This document shows, piece by piece, positions 1 through 8,995 of a stretch of 32,399 nt of DNA. The stretch is from Planctomycetaceae bacterium. GTDB lineage: Bacteria; Planctomycetota; Planctomycetia; Pirellulales; Pirellulaceae. The stretch covers positions 1 through 32,399 of the forward strand of contig JAHEJI010000039.1 of NCBI GenBank assembly GCA_024638965.1. Direction: 5' to 3'. The notes beneath the pieces are model-generated. The model was given only the letters and a program-made list of their open reading frames with translations. It was not told the origin of the DNA and did no database searches. Position numbers and translations under genes: made by a program. Position 1 is the stretch's first letter, and each line of letters begins with the position of its first letter.

Positions 1-149
1 CATTGATTCACCTCGTTAAAAACCCGATTCGGCCGGTCACTGAGTTTATCCACCTCGTTGTCGAAACACCAGAATTTTCTTGATTTTTGAGGAATTAGTC
101 CAAGCCAATGTTCAGGGGTAGGCATTCTGGGTCCCTCTTGAGTCGCCAT
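1..149 (-). CDS. Partial hypothetical protein, C-terminus beyond window edge (MATQEGPRMPTPEHWLGLIPQKSRKFWCFDNEVDKLSDRPNRVFNEVNQ...)
   Basis: Open frame from ATG at 149 on the minus strand to the window edge; protein-like composition; too short for the supplied ORF track. Confidence 0.4.
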   Translation of the reverse strand, partial: MATQEGPRMPTPEHWLGLIPQKSRKFWCFDNEVDKLSDRPNRVFNEVNQ

Positions 150-546
150 ATTCGCCCTGCGGTGAAAACAGCCGCAAACAATTTATGGACTTTAGATAGA
201 CAGATGTTTGTCAGCTATTCTTACTCTGCAACACAAAGCGAATGGATTACAATTATGAAACAAGCTGCCTAGAAAAAAGCCTTCGGGTCCTTTGCCGCAA
301 GTGACGAGCCAACGAGTCTCGCAGAGTCTAACAAGTCAGATACACCTAACGCACGCGGGGTAGGGGGCGTTGTGCTGATAGCTTCCGTAAATGGGCTAAA
401 ACGGTATGTACCCTTTTAGCGAATCTTCATTCAATCATGTACCGCTTTTCAAGGAAAAAAGTGCAATAGATTGCAACGGCTGCCGAATACATTTATGATC
501 ATTTCGTCTTAGAAAAAACGGGTTGAAACGCTTTCTCGATATTGTT

Positions 547-597
547 TTTAGGATCTAGTTCCCACAAGGAGTGCAGGTTCGATTTGTCACCCCCACT
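547..597 (+). repeat. Orphan 3' half of tRNA-Leu(UAG), att-like direct repeat copy 1 (tttaggatctagttcccacaaggagtgcaggttcgatttgtcacccccact)
   Basis: 38 bp (tttaggatctagttcccacaaggagtgcaggttcgatt) identical to 8597-8634; begins at the anticodon loop TTTAGGA, then anticodon stem TCTAG, variable arm, T arm, acceptor 3' strand; T-stem lacks CC relative to copy 2. Confidence 0.75.
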
Positions 598-609
598 ATC
601 TTATACACA

Positions 610-640
610 AGGACTTACGCCGATTGACGTGAGTCCTTTT
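610..640 (+). terminator. Rho-independent-type hairpin following tRNA fragment copy 1
   Basis: AGGACTTACG-CCGATTGA-CGTGAGTCCT (10 bp, one G.U) followed by TTT. Confidence 0.6.
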
Positions 641-692
641 CGTTGTTCAACCATCCCGCCCGGACTATACTGAAAACTGTAAACAGGGTCTT

Positions 693-728
693 GACCCCAA
701 CAGGCCCACAGACCCCAACAGGCCCACA
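693..728. repeat. Perfect 18-bp tandem duplication (gaccccaacaggcccaca)x2
   Basis: Direct reading; preceded by the inverted pair GGGTC-TT-GACCC at 686-697. Confidence 0.85.
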
Positions 729-780
729 GGTCATATTCGTGCACCGGCCAAGTTTATTGTGGGCATCGCTTACGACAAGT

Positions 781-2841
781 TCATGCGGAGGAAAGGTGTT
801 GCTCCAAGAAACGGACAAAATTGGGTACCGTAAGATCTTGATTTCGATTCCCAAGCGGCGAGCAAAGTTGAATAGGTACAGCTGTTCCCGGATTAGAGAC
901 ATCGACCTGCAATGAATAGTTGTGATTGGGTTCTAGCGAAACATCCGCTGAGTACGTTCCATTTGGAGTCAAAGCGGAGATCGGGCCGAAGTCCGTTTGA
1001 TTGGGCAACAAAGGGATATAGCGAACGCCACCACCGTTTCCTTGAAGTTTCGTTAGTTTCAAGAACACAAGCGCGAGATTGCTAACTGGTTTTAATGCGT
1101 TAACCAGTGCCTCAACTCGGATTTGATTGGCCGCCATTTTTCGGACAAAAAGACGTGCAAACACGCGAGGATTGTTTACAGCGGCGATCATCTCGAATGG
1201 CGCCGCAGTCGGGCTCTCCGGGCGATCGACTCGCATAATCCACCGACCGTCAATCGAGTCGTTTGTTTTTGAAACGATGTAGATCTGAATCGGCGAATTG
1301 TCGTCATTGATAAACTCGACATCTTGTGGATTAATGATCGTTCCATCAGGCCGCTCCAGGTACAACCAAACGGGATTGTTCACGTCGCGAATCATGGCGA
1401 ACACGGCCTGTCGAGCACCTTTTTCCACGAAAACGGGCAAATCATAACCGCCGATCCTTACACTTGTATCGATTTCTTTGGCGGCCATGCGTGCAAGGTC
1501 TTCATCAGAGTATCTGAAGATACTTTTTGGTTCCCCGTTGTTTTGATGGTTGGGCGGGGAGTTCAGGGGTGGCAGTTGATGAAACTCGGAGGCGGTGAAT
1601 GCATATGGCTCGAACATTGAAAACACGGAAGCCAGAAAAGCTGCGATCCGATGAATGCCAGACATGACGTTATCGCCGCCGGGATCGAAGCGAAAACTCC
1701 CATTCGTCAGGAACGCCAACTGTTGCGCGGCAAAGATGTTTTGAACGTCGACCGGCAGCAGCGCGTGAAACAACACTCGGTTTTCGATCAACATTTGCGC
1801 GACGGGCGCAACATCTGCTCGATCAAATGAAAATGTTGTACCAAGCCAGAAAATTCGTTGGTTTGCGACCTGACCACCGCCAGTCACCAATGCAGTTAGC
1901 TGCTCCAAGGTGGCAGCCGCAGGTGGTTGCTCCAGTGGAAGTTGAAGCTGGTCCAAAATCTGTTTTAGATCATCTTCATCCATGTTGGTCGCAAACGGAA
2001 TGACAATTGGATCCGGAAGACCCGGGATGTATAGTGCAAATTCATCGGCTTGCGATAGACTCATGACTCGAAATGATGCGAAACAGGCGGCGCGAAAGAA
2101 GGTATTGTTTAAGAGTGGACCGTCACCTGGCCCGAGGCTAAGCACCACGACATATCTAGATTTGTTGCTACTGATCTTCCATAAGATTGGATCAGACGGT
2201 TCCGCCGGCGGATCGAGGTTGGGCCGTGCACCTGAAGCGGGAACTGTAATGCCCAGATAATGGTCAGCAATGGTATTCCAGCAGGATTTTCCATTAATTT
2301 CATGTTGGCAATTGTTTGTGGTGTGCGTAGTTTGACAACAAAACTCATTGACGGTGCCAGCCATGACGGTGCCGGTAGTTGGTTGGATGGTTGCGCCTAA
2401 GTCCGATTTGTCCATAATGCATGCGCTTTCACTTGCATAATCTGAAACACAACTGCCGCTCCCATTTGAGCCCCCGCAGACTTTGTATTCGTCTTCGAGG
2501 AATAGGCAGTAATGGCCCGCTTCGTGAAGAATGACGCCTGGATTGAAGCGCTCATCGGCGTGAAGGTTCATCCAATGACCCGATGTTGCGGGCTTGATGC
2601 GGCCATTCGTTCCCGACGTGCCCCCGCTGGGATCCAAAATCGCGTCGGCGGTACTCTGGCCCGCATTATTGTTAAAAACAAGGACGGTCCCAATTGACAT
2701 TTGTCCGTCCGTAGCGTCATACAATTCAAAGGAGAACTGGCGAAACGATTTTTCCCATTCATCGATGACGTCGGTGCCGGCATTGAAATCAAAGGTAATC
2801 GATAGATTGAACTTGCCGCTATTGAAAGTACCATTACCCAT
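781..2841 (-). CDS. CLCA-like protein: zinc metalloprotease domain plus degenerate VWA-like domain and C-terminal beta-sandwich-like region
   Basis: 686 aa; HEAGHYCLFLEDEY matches the CLCA-family HExxH...D pattern (HEWAHLRWGVFDEY) with the third-ligand Asp in the same position; Cys-rich insert; VWA-like region with SRYVVVLSLGPGDG in place of DxSxS. Confidence 0.7.
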   Translation of the reverse strand: MGNGTFNSGKFNLSITFDFNAGTDVIDEWEKSFRQFSFELYDATDGQMSIGTVLVFNNNAGQSTADAILDPSGGTSGTNGRIKPATSGHWMNLHADERFNPGVILHEAGHYCLFLEDEYKVCGGSNGSGSCVSDYASESACIMDKSDLGATIQPTTGTVMAGTVNEFCCQTTHTTNNCQHEINGKSCWNTIADHYLGITVPASGARPNLDPPAEPSDPILWKISSNKSRYVVVLSLGPGDGPLLNNTFFRAACFASFRVMSLSQADEFALYIPGLPDPIVIPFATNMDEDDLKQILDQLQLPLEQPPAAATLEQLTALVTGGGQVANQRIFWLGTTFSFDRADVAPVAQMLIENRVLFHALLPVDVQNIFAAQQLAFLTNGSFRFDPGGDNVMSGIHRIAAFLASVFSMFEPYAFTASEFHQLPPLNSPPNHQNNGEPKSIFRYSDEDLARMAAKEIDTSVRIGGYDLPVFVEKGARQAVFAMIRDVNNPVWLYLERPDGTIINPQDVEFINDDNSPIQIYIVSKTNDSIDGRWIMRVDRPESPTAAPFEMIAAVNNPRVFARLFVRKMAANQIRVEALVNALKPVSNLALVFLKLTKLQGNGGGVRYIPLLPNQTDFGPISALTPNGTYSADVSLEPNHNYSLQVDVSNPGTAVPIQLCSPLGNRNQDLTVPNFVRFLEQHLSSA

Positions 2842-2856
2842 AATTAGCCCTTGTTT

Positions 2857-5800
2857 TCAGTCTTTCGTTTCTTCATTCGTGAGTGAATCCAAATTGACCA
2901 CCCAATCGACATACTCGTCCCACCGCCGAATTTCAGCTGGAGTGACCGCAAAATATTTTGGCGTTTTCTTTCGTAATTGTTCATATGCCTCGACGAGTTC
3001 ATTTTGCGGAATGGATGTCAAGTTGTAGTCATCACTAATTCGTTTTCCGGTCAGTATGGTCGAATACTCTCCAATTTCATCGGCCGATCGTTGATCCTGA
3101 ATTACGTTCCAAATGCGGAGCGTCGAATCGTGCGATGCCGTCAAAATCCTTTTGGCGGCGTAGTCAAAATAGGCCCGATTAATCGAGCCAAAATGTTCAA
3201 AAGGAGGAACGACCAATTGACCTGTCTTTGCATCAACCAGAAATGCGGCCCCTTTGCCTTGGCGACTAACCTCATCGACCAACGTTGACGTTCCACAAGC
3301 AAGGGCGAATCTCTCGTTGGAATCAAATACGGCATGAGTCAAATAGTATTTCGGTCGTTGAAATTCCCACACGCGCGTATCGTCTTCCCACAATGACAAG
3401 CTGCCCGAGAAGTTTGAAGTCAAGATTTTGTTTCCCGTCGAGTTGAAAGTTGCCGAGTAGGGCCAATCTGTGAATTGCAGCTGACCGAGTGACTGGAATG
3501 GCTGATTTGACTGCCAGAGCCGGATAATATTGTCCATTCCGCATGTGAGAAACAAGTTGCCGGCGACGGAAAAGTTGATGCGGTTTATCGCCTCCGAATG
3601 CGTAAGTCGCAAACTTTTTTGCGAACCGTCAACAGGGTCCCAGATAATTGCGGATTTATCGACACTCGCTGTGCCAAGAGATGTTCCATCAGGAGAGAAT
3701 TTGATATCCGTTATGTTTGCATCGTGCCGAACACGAAAACGTGGAATGTCGTTGTCTGAAACCCATCCCGTAACATTGCCGTCGGCAGTTCCCGTAACCA
3801 ACAGGTTTTCTGTGGGGCTAAATTGCAGTTTGACGACATGCCCTGAATGATCGAGAGGATCACCGATGGTTGTCCCACTCTGACCATTCCAAATTCGCGC
3901 CTTATTGTCTAATCCGGCGGTGGCAACAAGTTCGCCATCTCTGCTAAATGCACAATCGGCGACTGCGCCCTCGTGTATTAACTCAGGGCCGATACGTTTC
4001 CCATTTCGGGAATTCCAGATTTGCGCCGATCCATCGTCACTGCAGGACACAACGCGCTCATCATCAGGACTCCATCTCGCCACGTGAACCTTGTCGTTGT
4101 GTTGCATAAGCGGCAGATTCGGGGCTAACCCACCCAGATCCCAGATGCGCGTCATTCCGTCGCTGCTACCGGCGATTATTTGCCTCCCCTGTGGGTGAAA
4201 TTCGACAGAGTTTACAGAGTCTCCGATCGGTAAATGAGCACAAACCAGTTCCAGTGAATGCAGCCAATACAGTGAAACGAATCCATCCGATCCAGCGACC
4301 GCCAGAATCCGGTTTTTGTCATCCGCCGCGGAATCAAAAATTGGCACTGGATGTCGAATCAGGATTGTTCTTCCATAATCCCGGCTCCAGGATGAGATCG
4401 TACCATCATATTGAACCGTTGTTGTCAGATTGGAGTTTGCAGGAAAAAACACGTTTCCAACTCGTCCGTCGTGTTCAATTGGTTCACCCATTGACTTGCC
4501 CGTTTTAGCATTCCAAAGCTGTACATTTCCATCTGCTGTTGCGACCACAATATTTCCGTCGGACATTACAAGATGAACGAACGAGCCGACCCCGAATGGA
4601 TCGATCGTTAGCCTGTTTTGTTGGATGTCCCATATCCGAATTTCGGATGGACCTCCGATTTCCGTTTTTAACGATGTCAACAACAAATCATCAGACAAAA
4701 ACTTGACGGTATCGAACTCCTCGTGCGGATGCTCCAAAGTAGTCAGAAGTGAGCCATCCAAGGCATTCCAGACCTGAACGAGCTTGTCTTTCCCGGTAGT
4801 GGCGATCCGAGTTCCGAGCGAATCGAAACTAATGGCCTTGACAGGTTTGGAATGTGGTAATGAGGCAATCAGCTCACCCGTTTGGCCGTTCCACAAATTG
4901 GCGCGCTTACTTGCCGATAACGTTGCGATTCGTTGCCCATTTGGGCTAAAAAGCGCGTCAAGAACAATCGCCTCATGCTCCAGAGTTGGAATTAGGCTGT
5001 TGCCGCTTTCAGCGTCAATGACATTGACTGATTGTCCAGAAACAATCAAGAATCGATCGCCGTCGCCGTCAAAACTGACCTTTCTAACGGCTTGCGGAGA
5101 ACCCTTCAGAACGCGGAGCCTTGGATGTCGATCCAAAATGGTGCCGATACGCGTTCGATGAATGAACGGGTCATCGTTTTCGATTTTAAGAGCTTCGGAA
5201 AACCAGGCAATTGCATTCGCGTGAACTCCGTTTTCCAATTCGCGTAAACCATTTTGAGTCTGAGACTTGATTAGACGTCGAGTACTCTCCCGCTCATTTG
5301 CCACCGCCTGCTTCGCATTTCGATTGGCGATTTTCACAAGTACGGCTTCTCTCATCGCCCAAAGGGATGAGATCACACAAATGACAACCAGTAAACCTGA
5401 TATAACGCTCGCGAGTACGGCGATTTTTTTGTTTCGACGGCACCAACGAATAAATTTGGAATACGAACTAGCTGGTTTTGCACGAATCGGATGATCGGAA
5501 AGCCAACGTCTCAAGTCGTCAGCAAGTTCTTGTGCAGACGCGTACCGACCTTCCGGCTCTTTCGACATTGCCTTTAAGGTGATTGTCTCCAGATCAATTG
5601 GAATTTTTTCGTTGATTTGTCTAAGCGGTTTCGCTTCTTCATTAACGACCTGATGTAGCATCATTCGTTGGCTGCCACGGAATGGCAGTTCGCTTGATAA
5701 CAGCCGATAAAGCATCACACCCAGGCTGTAAATATCGCTCGCAAACGTGAGTTGATTGTGACGACCAGAAGCTTGTTCGGGCGACATGTATGCAGGCGTC

Positions 5801-6735
5801 CCCAAGATTTCACCGTCGAGCGTCATCGTAATTTCCGCTTCGAGGTTGCGAGCCAATCCAAAGTCAGCAACAAAGGGCTTGTTATCCATGTTCAACAAAA
5901 TATTGCTGGGTTTTATATCGCGATGGATGATTCGCTGTTCATGGGCGGCATGAACCGCATCTGATGTTTCCGCAATCAGTCTTGCGGATTCCTCGTGTGT
6001 CAACATCCTGCCACTGATCAAGTCTTTTAATGTAACTCCTTCAATGTAGTCGCAAACAATAAAAGGCAAGTCATTGTCGTCGCCAATTTCGTGAACAGCG
6101 ACGATATTGGGATGTTGGAGCATTGCGGCGCTTTGTGCTTCTCGAACAAAGCGTTCCCGTTCGCCTGTGCTCAATAATTCACCACTTCGTGGTATTTTGA
6201 CCGCTACGTCTCGATTCAACTTTGGATCGTGCGCCAAATACGTGGTGCCGAAACCACCCCTTCCTAAAAGGCGTTCGATTTTGAATCTCCCAATCTTTTT
6301 GGGAACCCTTAAAGATGGTGCAGACCGCGTCGCCACCGGATCAACCGTTACAATACTGCCGCAACTGCCACATGTTATTTCAGTCTGGTCTGTTACCAAC
6401 TTAAGGTGATTGCCACAATGTGGGCAGATAATCCGGGTCGCATGTTCTTGAGGAAAATCTGGCGTGGCCTTCGTTTCTTCTTCAGGATCACTGATCAACT
6501 CATCCAATTTTCGCTCAAAACGGCGGCCGGAATCGGCAACTTCAAAAATAGACTTGATGAAGTCCATTCGATGCGCCAACTCGGGTTCAAAATCGGGATA
6601 CTCGGCCAGGTACCTTTCGCGAATCTGTGCCGAGTCCCCTCCCTCCAGCAGTTCTTCGAGATACTGCATCAATATCTCATCGATGCTTAACGGGTTGTCC
6701 TGTTCGGTCATGTTTGGCTCAGACTTGCATTGCAA
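2857..6735 (-). CDS. Membrane Ser/Thr protein kinase with C-terminal WD40 repeats (start may be the internal Met at about 6711)
   Basis: 1292 aa; CPHCG/CGSCG zinc-ribbon-like motif, LGRGGFGTTYLA, VAVK, HRDIKPSNILL, DFG, APE-like site, single TM (IAVLASVISGLLVVICVISSLW), many WD40 blades. Confidence 0.93.
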   Translation of the reverse strand: MQCKSEPNMTEQDNPLSIDEILMQYLEELLEGGDSAQIRERYLAEYPDFEPELAHRMDFIKSIFEVADSGRRFERKLDELISDPEEETKATPDFPQEHATRIICPHCGNHLKLVTDQTEITCGSCGSIVTVDPVATRSAPSLRVPKKIGRFKIERLLGRGGFGTTYLAHDPKLNRDVAVKIPRSGELLSTGERERFVREAQSAAMLQHPNIVAVHEIGDDNDLPFIVCDYIEGVTLKDLISGRMLTHEESARLIAETSDAVHAAHEQRIIHRDIKPSNILLNMDNKPFVADFGLARNLEAEITMTLDGEILGTPAYMSPEQASGRHNQLTFASDIYSLGVMLYRLLSSELPFRGSQRMMLHQVVNEEAKPLRQINEKIPIDLETITLKAMSKEPEGRYASAQELADDLRRWLSDHPIRAKPASSYSKFIRWCRRNKKIAVLASVISGLLVVICVISSLWAMREAVLVKIANRNAKQAVANERESTRRLIKSQTQNGLRELENGVHANAIAWFSEALKIENDDPFIHRTRIGTILDRHPRLRVLKGSPQAVRKVSFDGDGDRFLIVSGQSVNVIDAESGNSLIPTLEHEAIVLDALFSPNGQRIATLSASKRANLWNGQTGELIASLPHSKPVKAISFDSLGTRIATTGKDKLVQVWNALDGSLLTTLEHPHEEFDTVKFLSDDLLLTSLKTEIGGPSEIRIWDIQQNRLTIDPFGVGSFVHLVMSDGNIVVATADGNVQLWNAKTGKSMGEPIEHDGRVGNVFFPANSNLTTTVQYDGTISSWSRDYGRTILIRHPVPIFDSAADDKNRILAVAGSDGFVSLYWLHSLELVCAHLPIGDSVNSVEFHPQGRQIIAGSSDGMTRIWDLGGLAPNLPLMQHNDKVHVARWSPDDERVVSCSDDGSAQIWNSRNGKRIGPELIHEGAVADCAFSRDGELVATAGLDNKARIWNGQSGTTIGDPLDHSGHVVKLQFSPTENLLVTGTADGNVTGWVSDNDIPRFRVRHDANITDIKFSPDGTSLGTASVDKSAIIWDPVDGSQKSLRLTHSEAINRINFSVAGNLFLTCGMDNIIRLWQSNQPFQSLGQLQFTDWPYSATFNSTGNKILTSNFSGSLSLWEDDTRVWEFQRPKYYLTHAVFDSNERFALACGTSTLVDEVSRQGKGAAFLVDAKTGQLVVPPFEHFGSINRAYFDYAAKRILTASHDSTLRIWNVIQDQRSADEIGEYSTILTGKRISDDYNLTSIPQNELVEAYEQLRKKTPKYFAVTPAEIRRWDEYVDWVVNLDSLTNEETKD

Positions 6736-6843
6736 AAAACCGCCGGTTCATCAGGTGCGCGACGTTCCCGAGCAGTTCTCGTTGTCTACAGACAGTTTCA
6801 AACTTGTTTCGCGTGAGCGGGGCACTCCGAAAATTTTTCGGCT

Positions 6844-7284
6844 TCACGGATCTTGCGGTCGATAACAACCAGGTTGGGGCGGATCACCGGGACACTTGAT
6901 GAGCGGCTTCGTTGGGTCCGGACATGGAATCCCACCACACTTCGGAGAAAAGCAAACGGCTGGAGTCTCATCACTTTTTGCGGATTTCAGCGCAGCAATA
7001 CTTGCAGGAACGCCAAACAGCCTGATCTGCTTCCCTTGGAACTGCAATATTTTGCCAGATGGTGTAGGAACCGATAATATCCAAACCGTTAATTCTGCAA
7101 TCGTGCCGGGCAAGAACTTAAACACCGAGATATCGTCGTCCTTCAAATTGTCTTCGTCGTAGTTCGGCCCGGGATCCCAGTCCAGGTAAAAGGCGCCATC
7201 ATCATATTCATAAAATAGGGCAAAAGTTGTGCGGGCAAATGGGCCATAAAACTGATGAAAAATTACCGACATTGTTACTCCCAA
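6844..7284 (-). CDS. Small hypothetical protein with a Cys/Pro-rich C-terminal tail
   Basis: 146 aa, between the sigma factor and kinase genes on the same strand; tail CFSPKCGGIPCPDPTKPLIKCPGDPPQPGC. Confidence 0.65.
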   Translation of the reverse strand: MGVTMSVIFHQFYGPFARTTFALFYEYDDGAFYLDWDPGPNYDEDNLKDDDISVFKFLPGTIAELTVWILSVPTPSGKILQFQGKQIRLFGVPASIAALKSAKSDETPAVCFSPKCGGIPCPDPTKPLIKCPGDPPQPGCYRPQDP

Positions 7285-7306
7285 AGTTTTAGTTTATGAA
7301 AACTGT

Positions 7307-7882
7307 TTAAGGCATCAGATTCCGCAAATTCGAGATCGCCGCCGCCAAGCGGTGACGGACTTGTTCATAACTCATATCCAAATCAATTGAAATTTGCTTC
7401 ATCGTTTTGCCGTCAAAAAAACAACTCCGAATCAACGTCTGGCTCTCTGTAGACAACCGCCCAATTGCCGAATTCAATTGGTCAATTTCCTCAAGCTTCA
7501 TCAACAGCTTACTGGGAGATTTGCTTGAACGCGTTGGATTTAGGCTCGTGCTAAGTTGTCGAATTGGAGTCGTTGGGCGCCTCTTTTTTGCTCCATTTTT
7601 TTCCAGGGTGTTAATCATTTCGTTTCGAGCGATCCGTCGAATCCAGCCACGAAACATTTTTTTTGAAGTTTCTTCGTCACCACATATCCGAAAACGGTTG
7701 ATTTGCACCCATATTTTGACCCAAGCATCTTGAACCAAATCCGTTCGACTGATCTCGGCGATTCCGTCGACATCAAAACTGAAGCATACGGCTCGGACCT
7801 CATTGGAAAACTCGTCGATGATCGCTTTTATCGCGGATTGATCACCGGCCTGAGCTGATTTCAAAACGGAGGCAAATTGCAT
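7307..7882 (-). CDS. ECF-type RNA polymerase sigma factor
   Basis: 191 aa; sigma region 2 (DLVQDAWVKIWVQINRF...FRGWIRRIARNEMINTLEK) and region 4 (LSTESQTLIRSCFFDGKTMKQISIDLDMSYEQVRHRLAAAISNLR). Confidence 0.85.
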   Translation of the reverse strand: MQFASVLKSAQAGDQSAIKAIIDEFSNEVRAVCFSFDVDGIAEISRTDLVQDAWVKIWVQINRFRICGDEETSKKMFRGWIRRIARNEMINTLEKNGAKKRRPTTPIRQLSTSLNPTRSSKSPSKLLMKLEEIDQLNSAIGRLSTESQTLIRSCFFDGKTMKQISIDLDMSYEQVRHRLAAAISNLRNLMP

Positions 7883-8320
7883 ATGTTAAAACCAACTAAA
7901 TAAACAGAACTCACTGATCCTGTTGGGGAAGAAGCTCATGATTTTTTTTGGATCTTGTATATTTTGTTTGCTATCGTCATGAGGATAGGGCCATATCGCT
8001 GCGATGATTTTGGTTTTTTTGCGGCCAACTCGCGAAAACACAACAAGTGCCAGTTTCACAAGTCGTGCTGAACTTTACGGCTCTTAAACGTGATTAGATT
8101 CGATTGGAAAGGAATCTGCAACAAAACGGTCGTTTTCACGACGTTATTCGAAAAAGCAAGTTAGCGGGCACCGGTTTGGGCGTCTAATTGACCGAATGGA
8201 CTCAATCGTGGACTTTCGCGATTTCGCTCTTGAAATCTGACGCAGCATTGCACAATGTACATGCAACAAATATGAAATGCAGTTGCAACGTCTGACCCGG
8301 CCAACAAAACAACGTGTTTT

Positions 8321-8397
8321 GTCCGAGTGGCGGAATTGGCAGACGCTCAGGATTAAAAATCCTGTGTCCGAATTGGAATGCGATTCGAATTGGCCAC
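8321..8397 (+). pseudogene. Degenerate tRNA-Leu-like sequence (5' two-thirds intact, T arm and acceptor 3' strand lost)
   Basis: GTCCGAG-TG-GCGGAATTGGCAGACGC-T-CAGGA-TTAAAAA-TCCTG-variable arm TCCGAATTGGA; TTCGAAT present but T-stem and acceptor do not pair. Confidence 0.6.
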
Positions 8398-8596
8398 TAA
8401 ACTCATCTTGGCTGCTGTTCTGTTAAAACTAGACTTTCCGTCTAGTGCCAACGAATCAGTGGCAGATCAGTGGCAATGTTGACAACGTAGAACCAACTTC
8501 TATGATCTGGAGATACAACGCGATTTCTTCATAAGCCGTGGTTGCCACTTGAGTTCCAACCAAAACACAATTCAAACTCAACACGCCATTGCCCGC

Positions 8597-8650
8597 TTTA
8601 GGATCTAGTTCCCACAAGGAGTGCAGGTTCGATTCCTGTCACCCCCCACT
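8597..8650 (+). repeat. Orphan 3' half of tRNA-Leu(UAG), att-like direct repeat copy 2
   Basis: tttaggatctagttcccacaaggagtgcaggttcgattcctgtcaccccccact; paired T arm GCAGG-TTCGATT-CCTGT; no matching 5' half upstream. Confidence 0.75.
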
Positions 8651-8660
8651 TCGGAAAATC

Positions 8661-8692
8661 AGGGTTTGTGGTACACGCCATGAACCCTTTTC
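8661..8692 (+). terminator. Rho-independent-type hairpin following tRNA fragment copy 2
   Basis: AGGGTT...AACCCT stem extended by wobble pairs, followed by a T tract; same relative position as the copy 1 hairpin. Confidence 0.5.
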
Positions 8693-8995
8693 TGTTGATT
8701 TCAAAACCACTTGGGAACACAGAGTGCTTTCTTCAGGGAAATAAAGCACTGTCATCGTCAAATCGTTGAGGCGATATGTAGTTTCGGTCTGGTTACGCTC
8801 GGCTGATCACAACAATAGGTTAGGGCGGACAGGCGTCGGCCACTGATTTCGTAAGTGTAAAATGTCTCGTTTTTTCCCCACTCAAAAAAGCATTATCCAT
8901 TTTTTTTTGGAAAATTCGCGCTACATCGACCCAAAGAAAACGCCTGATTTCGTAGACACGTTACCTATCACGCTCGTCCTCAAGGAGCCAAAGCT

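Noticed and set aside
643-915. 90-aa + strand ORF and 95-aa - strand ORF (615-902)
   Set aside because: Both read through the 18-bp tandem repeat (TPTGPQTPTGPQ / CGPVGVCGPVG) and overlap the CLCA-like gene end; no sign of real coding
2594-6899. Many + strand ORFs of 60-144 aa opposite the kinase gene
   Set aside because: Antisense shadows of a confidently assigned 1292-aa CDS; low-complexity Ser/Arg-rich translations
8321-8650. Single tRNA-Leu interrupted by a group I intron
   Set aside because: The 5' piece already has a full anticodon arm and its acceptor GTCCGAG cannot pair with CACCCCC of the 3' piece; they derive from different tRNAs
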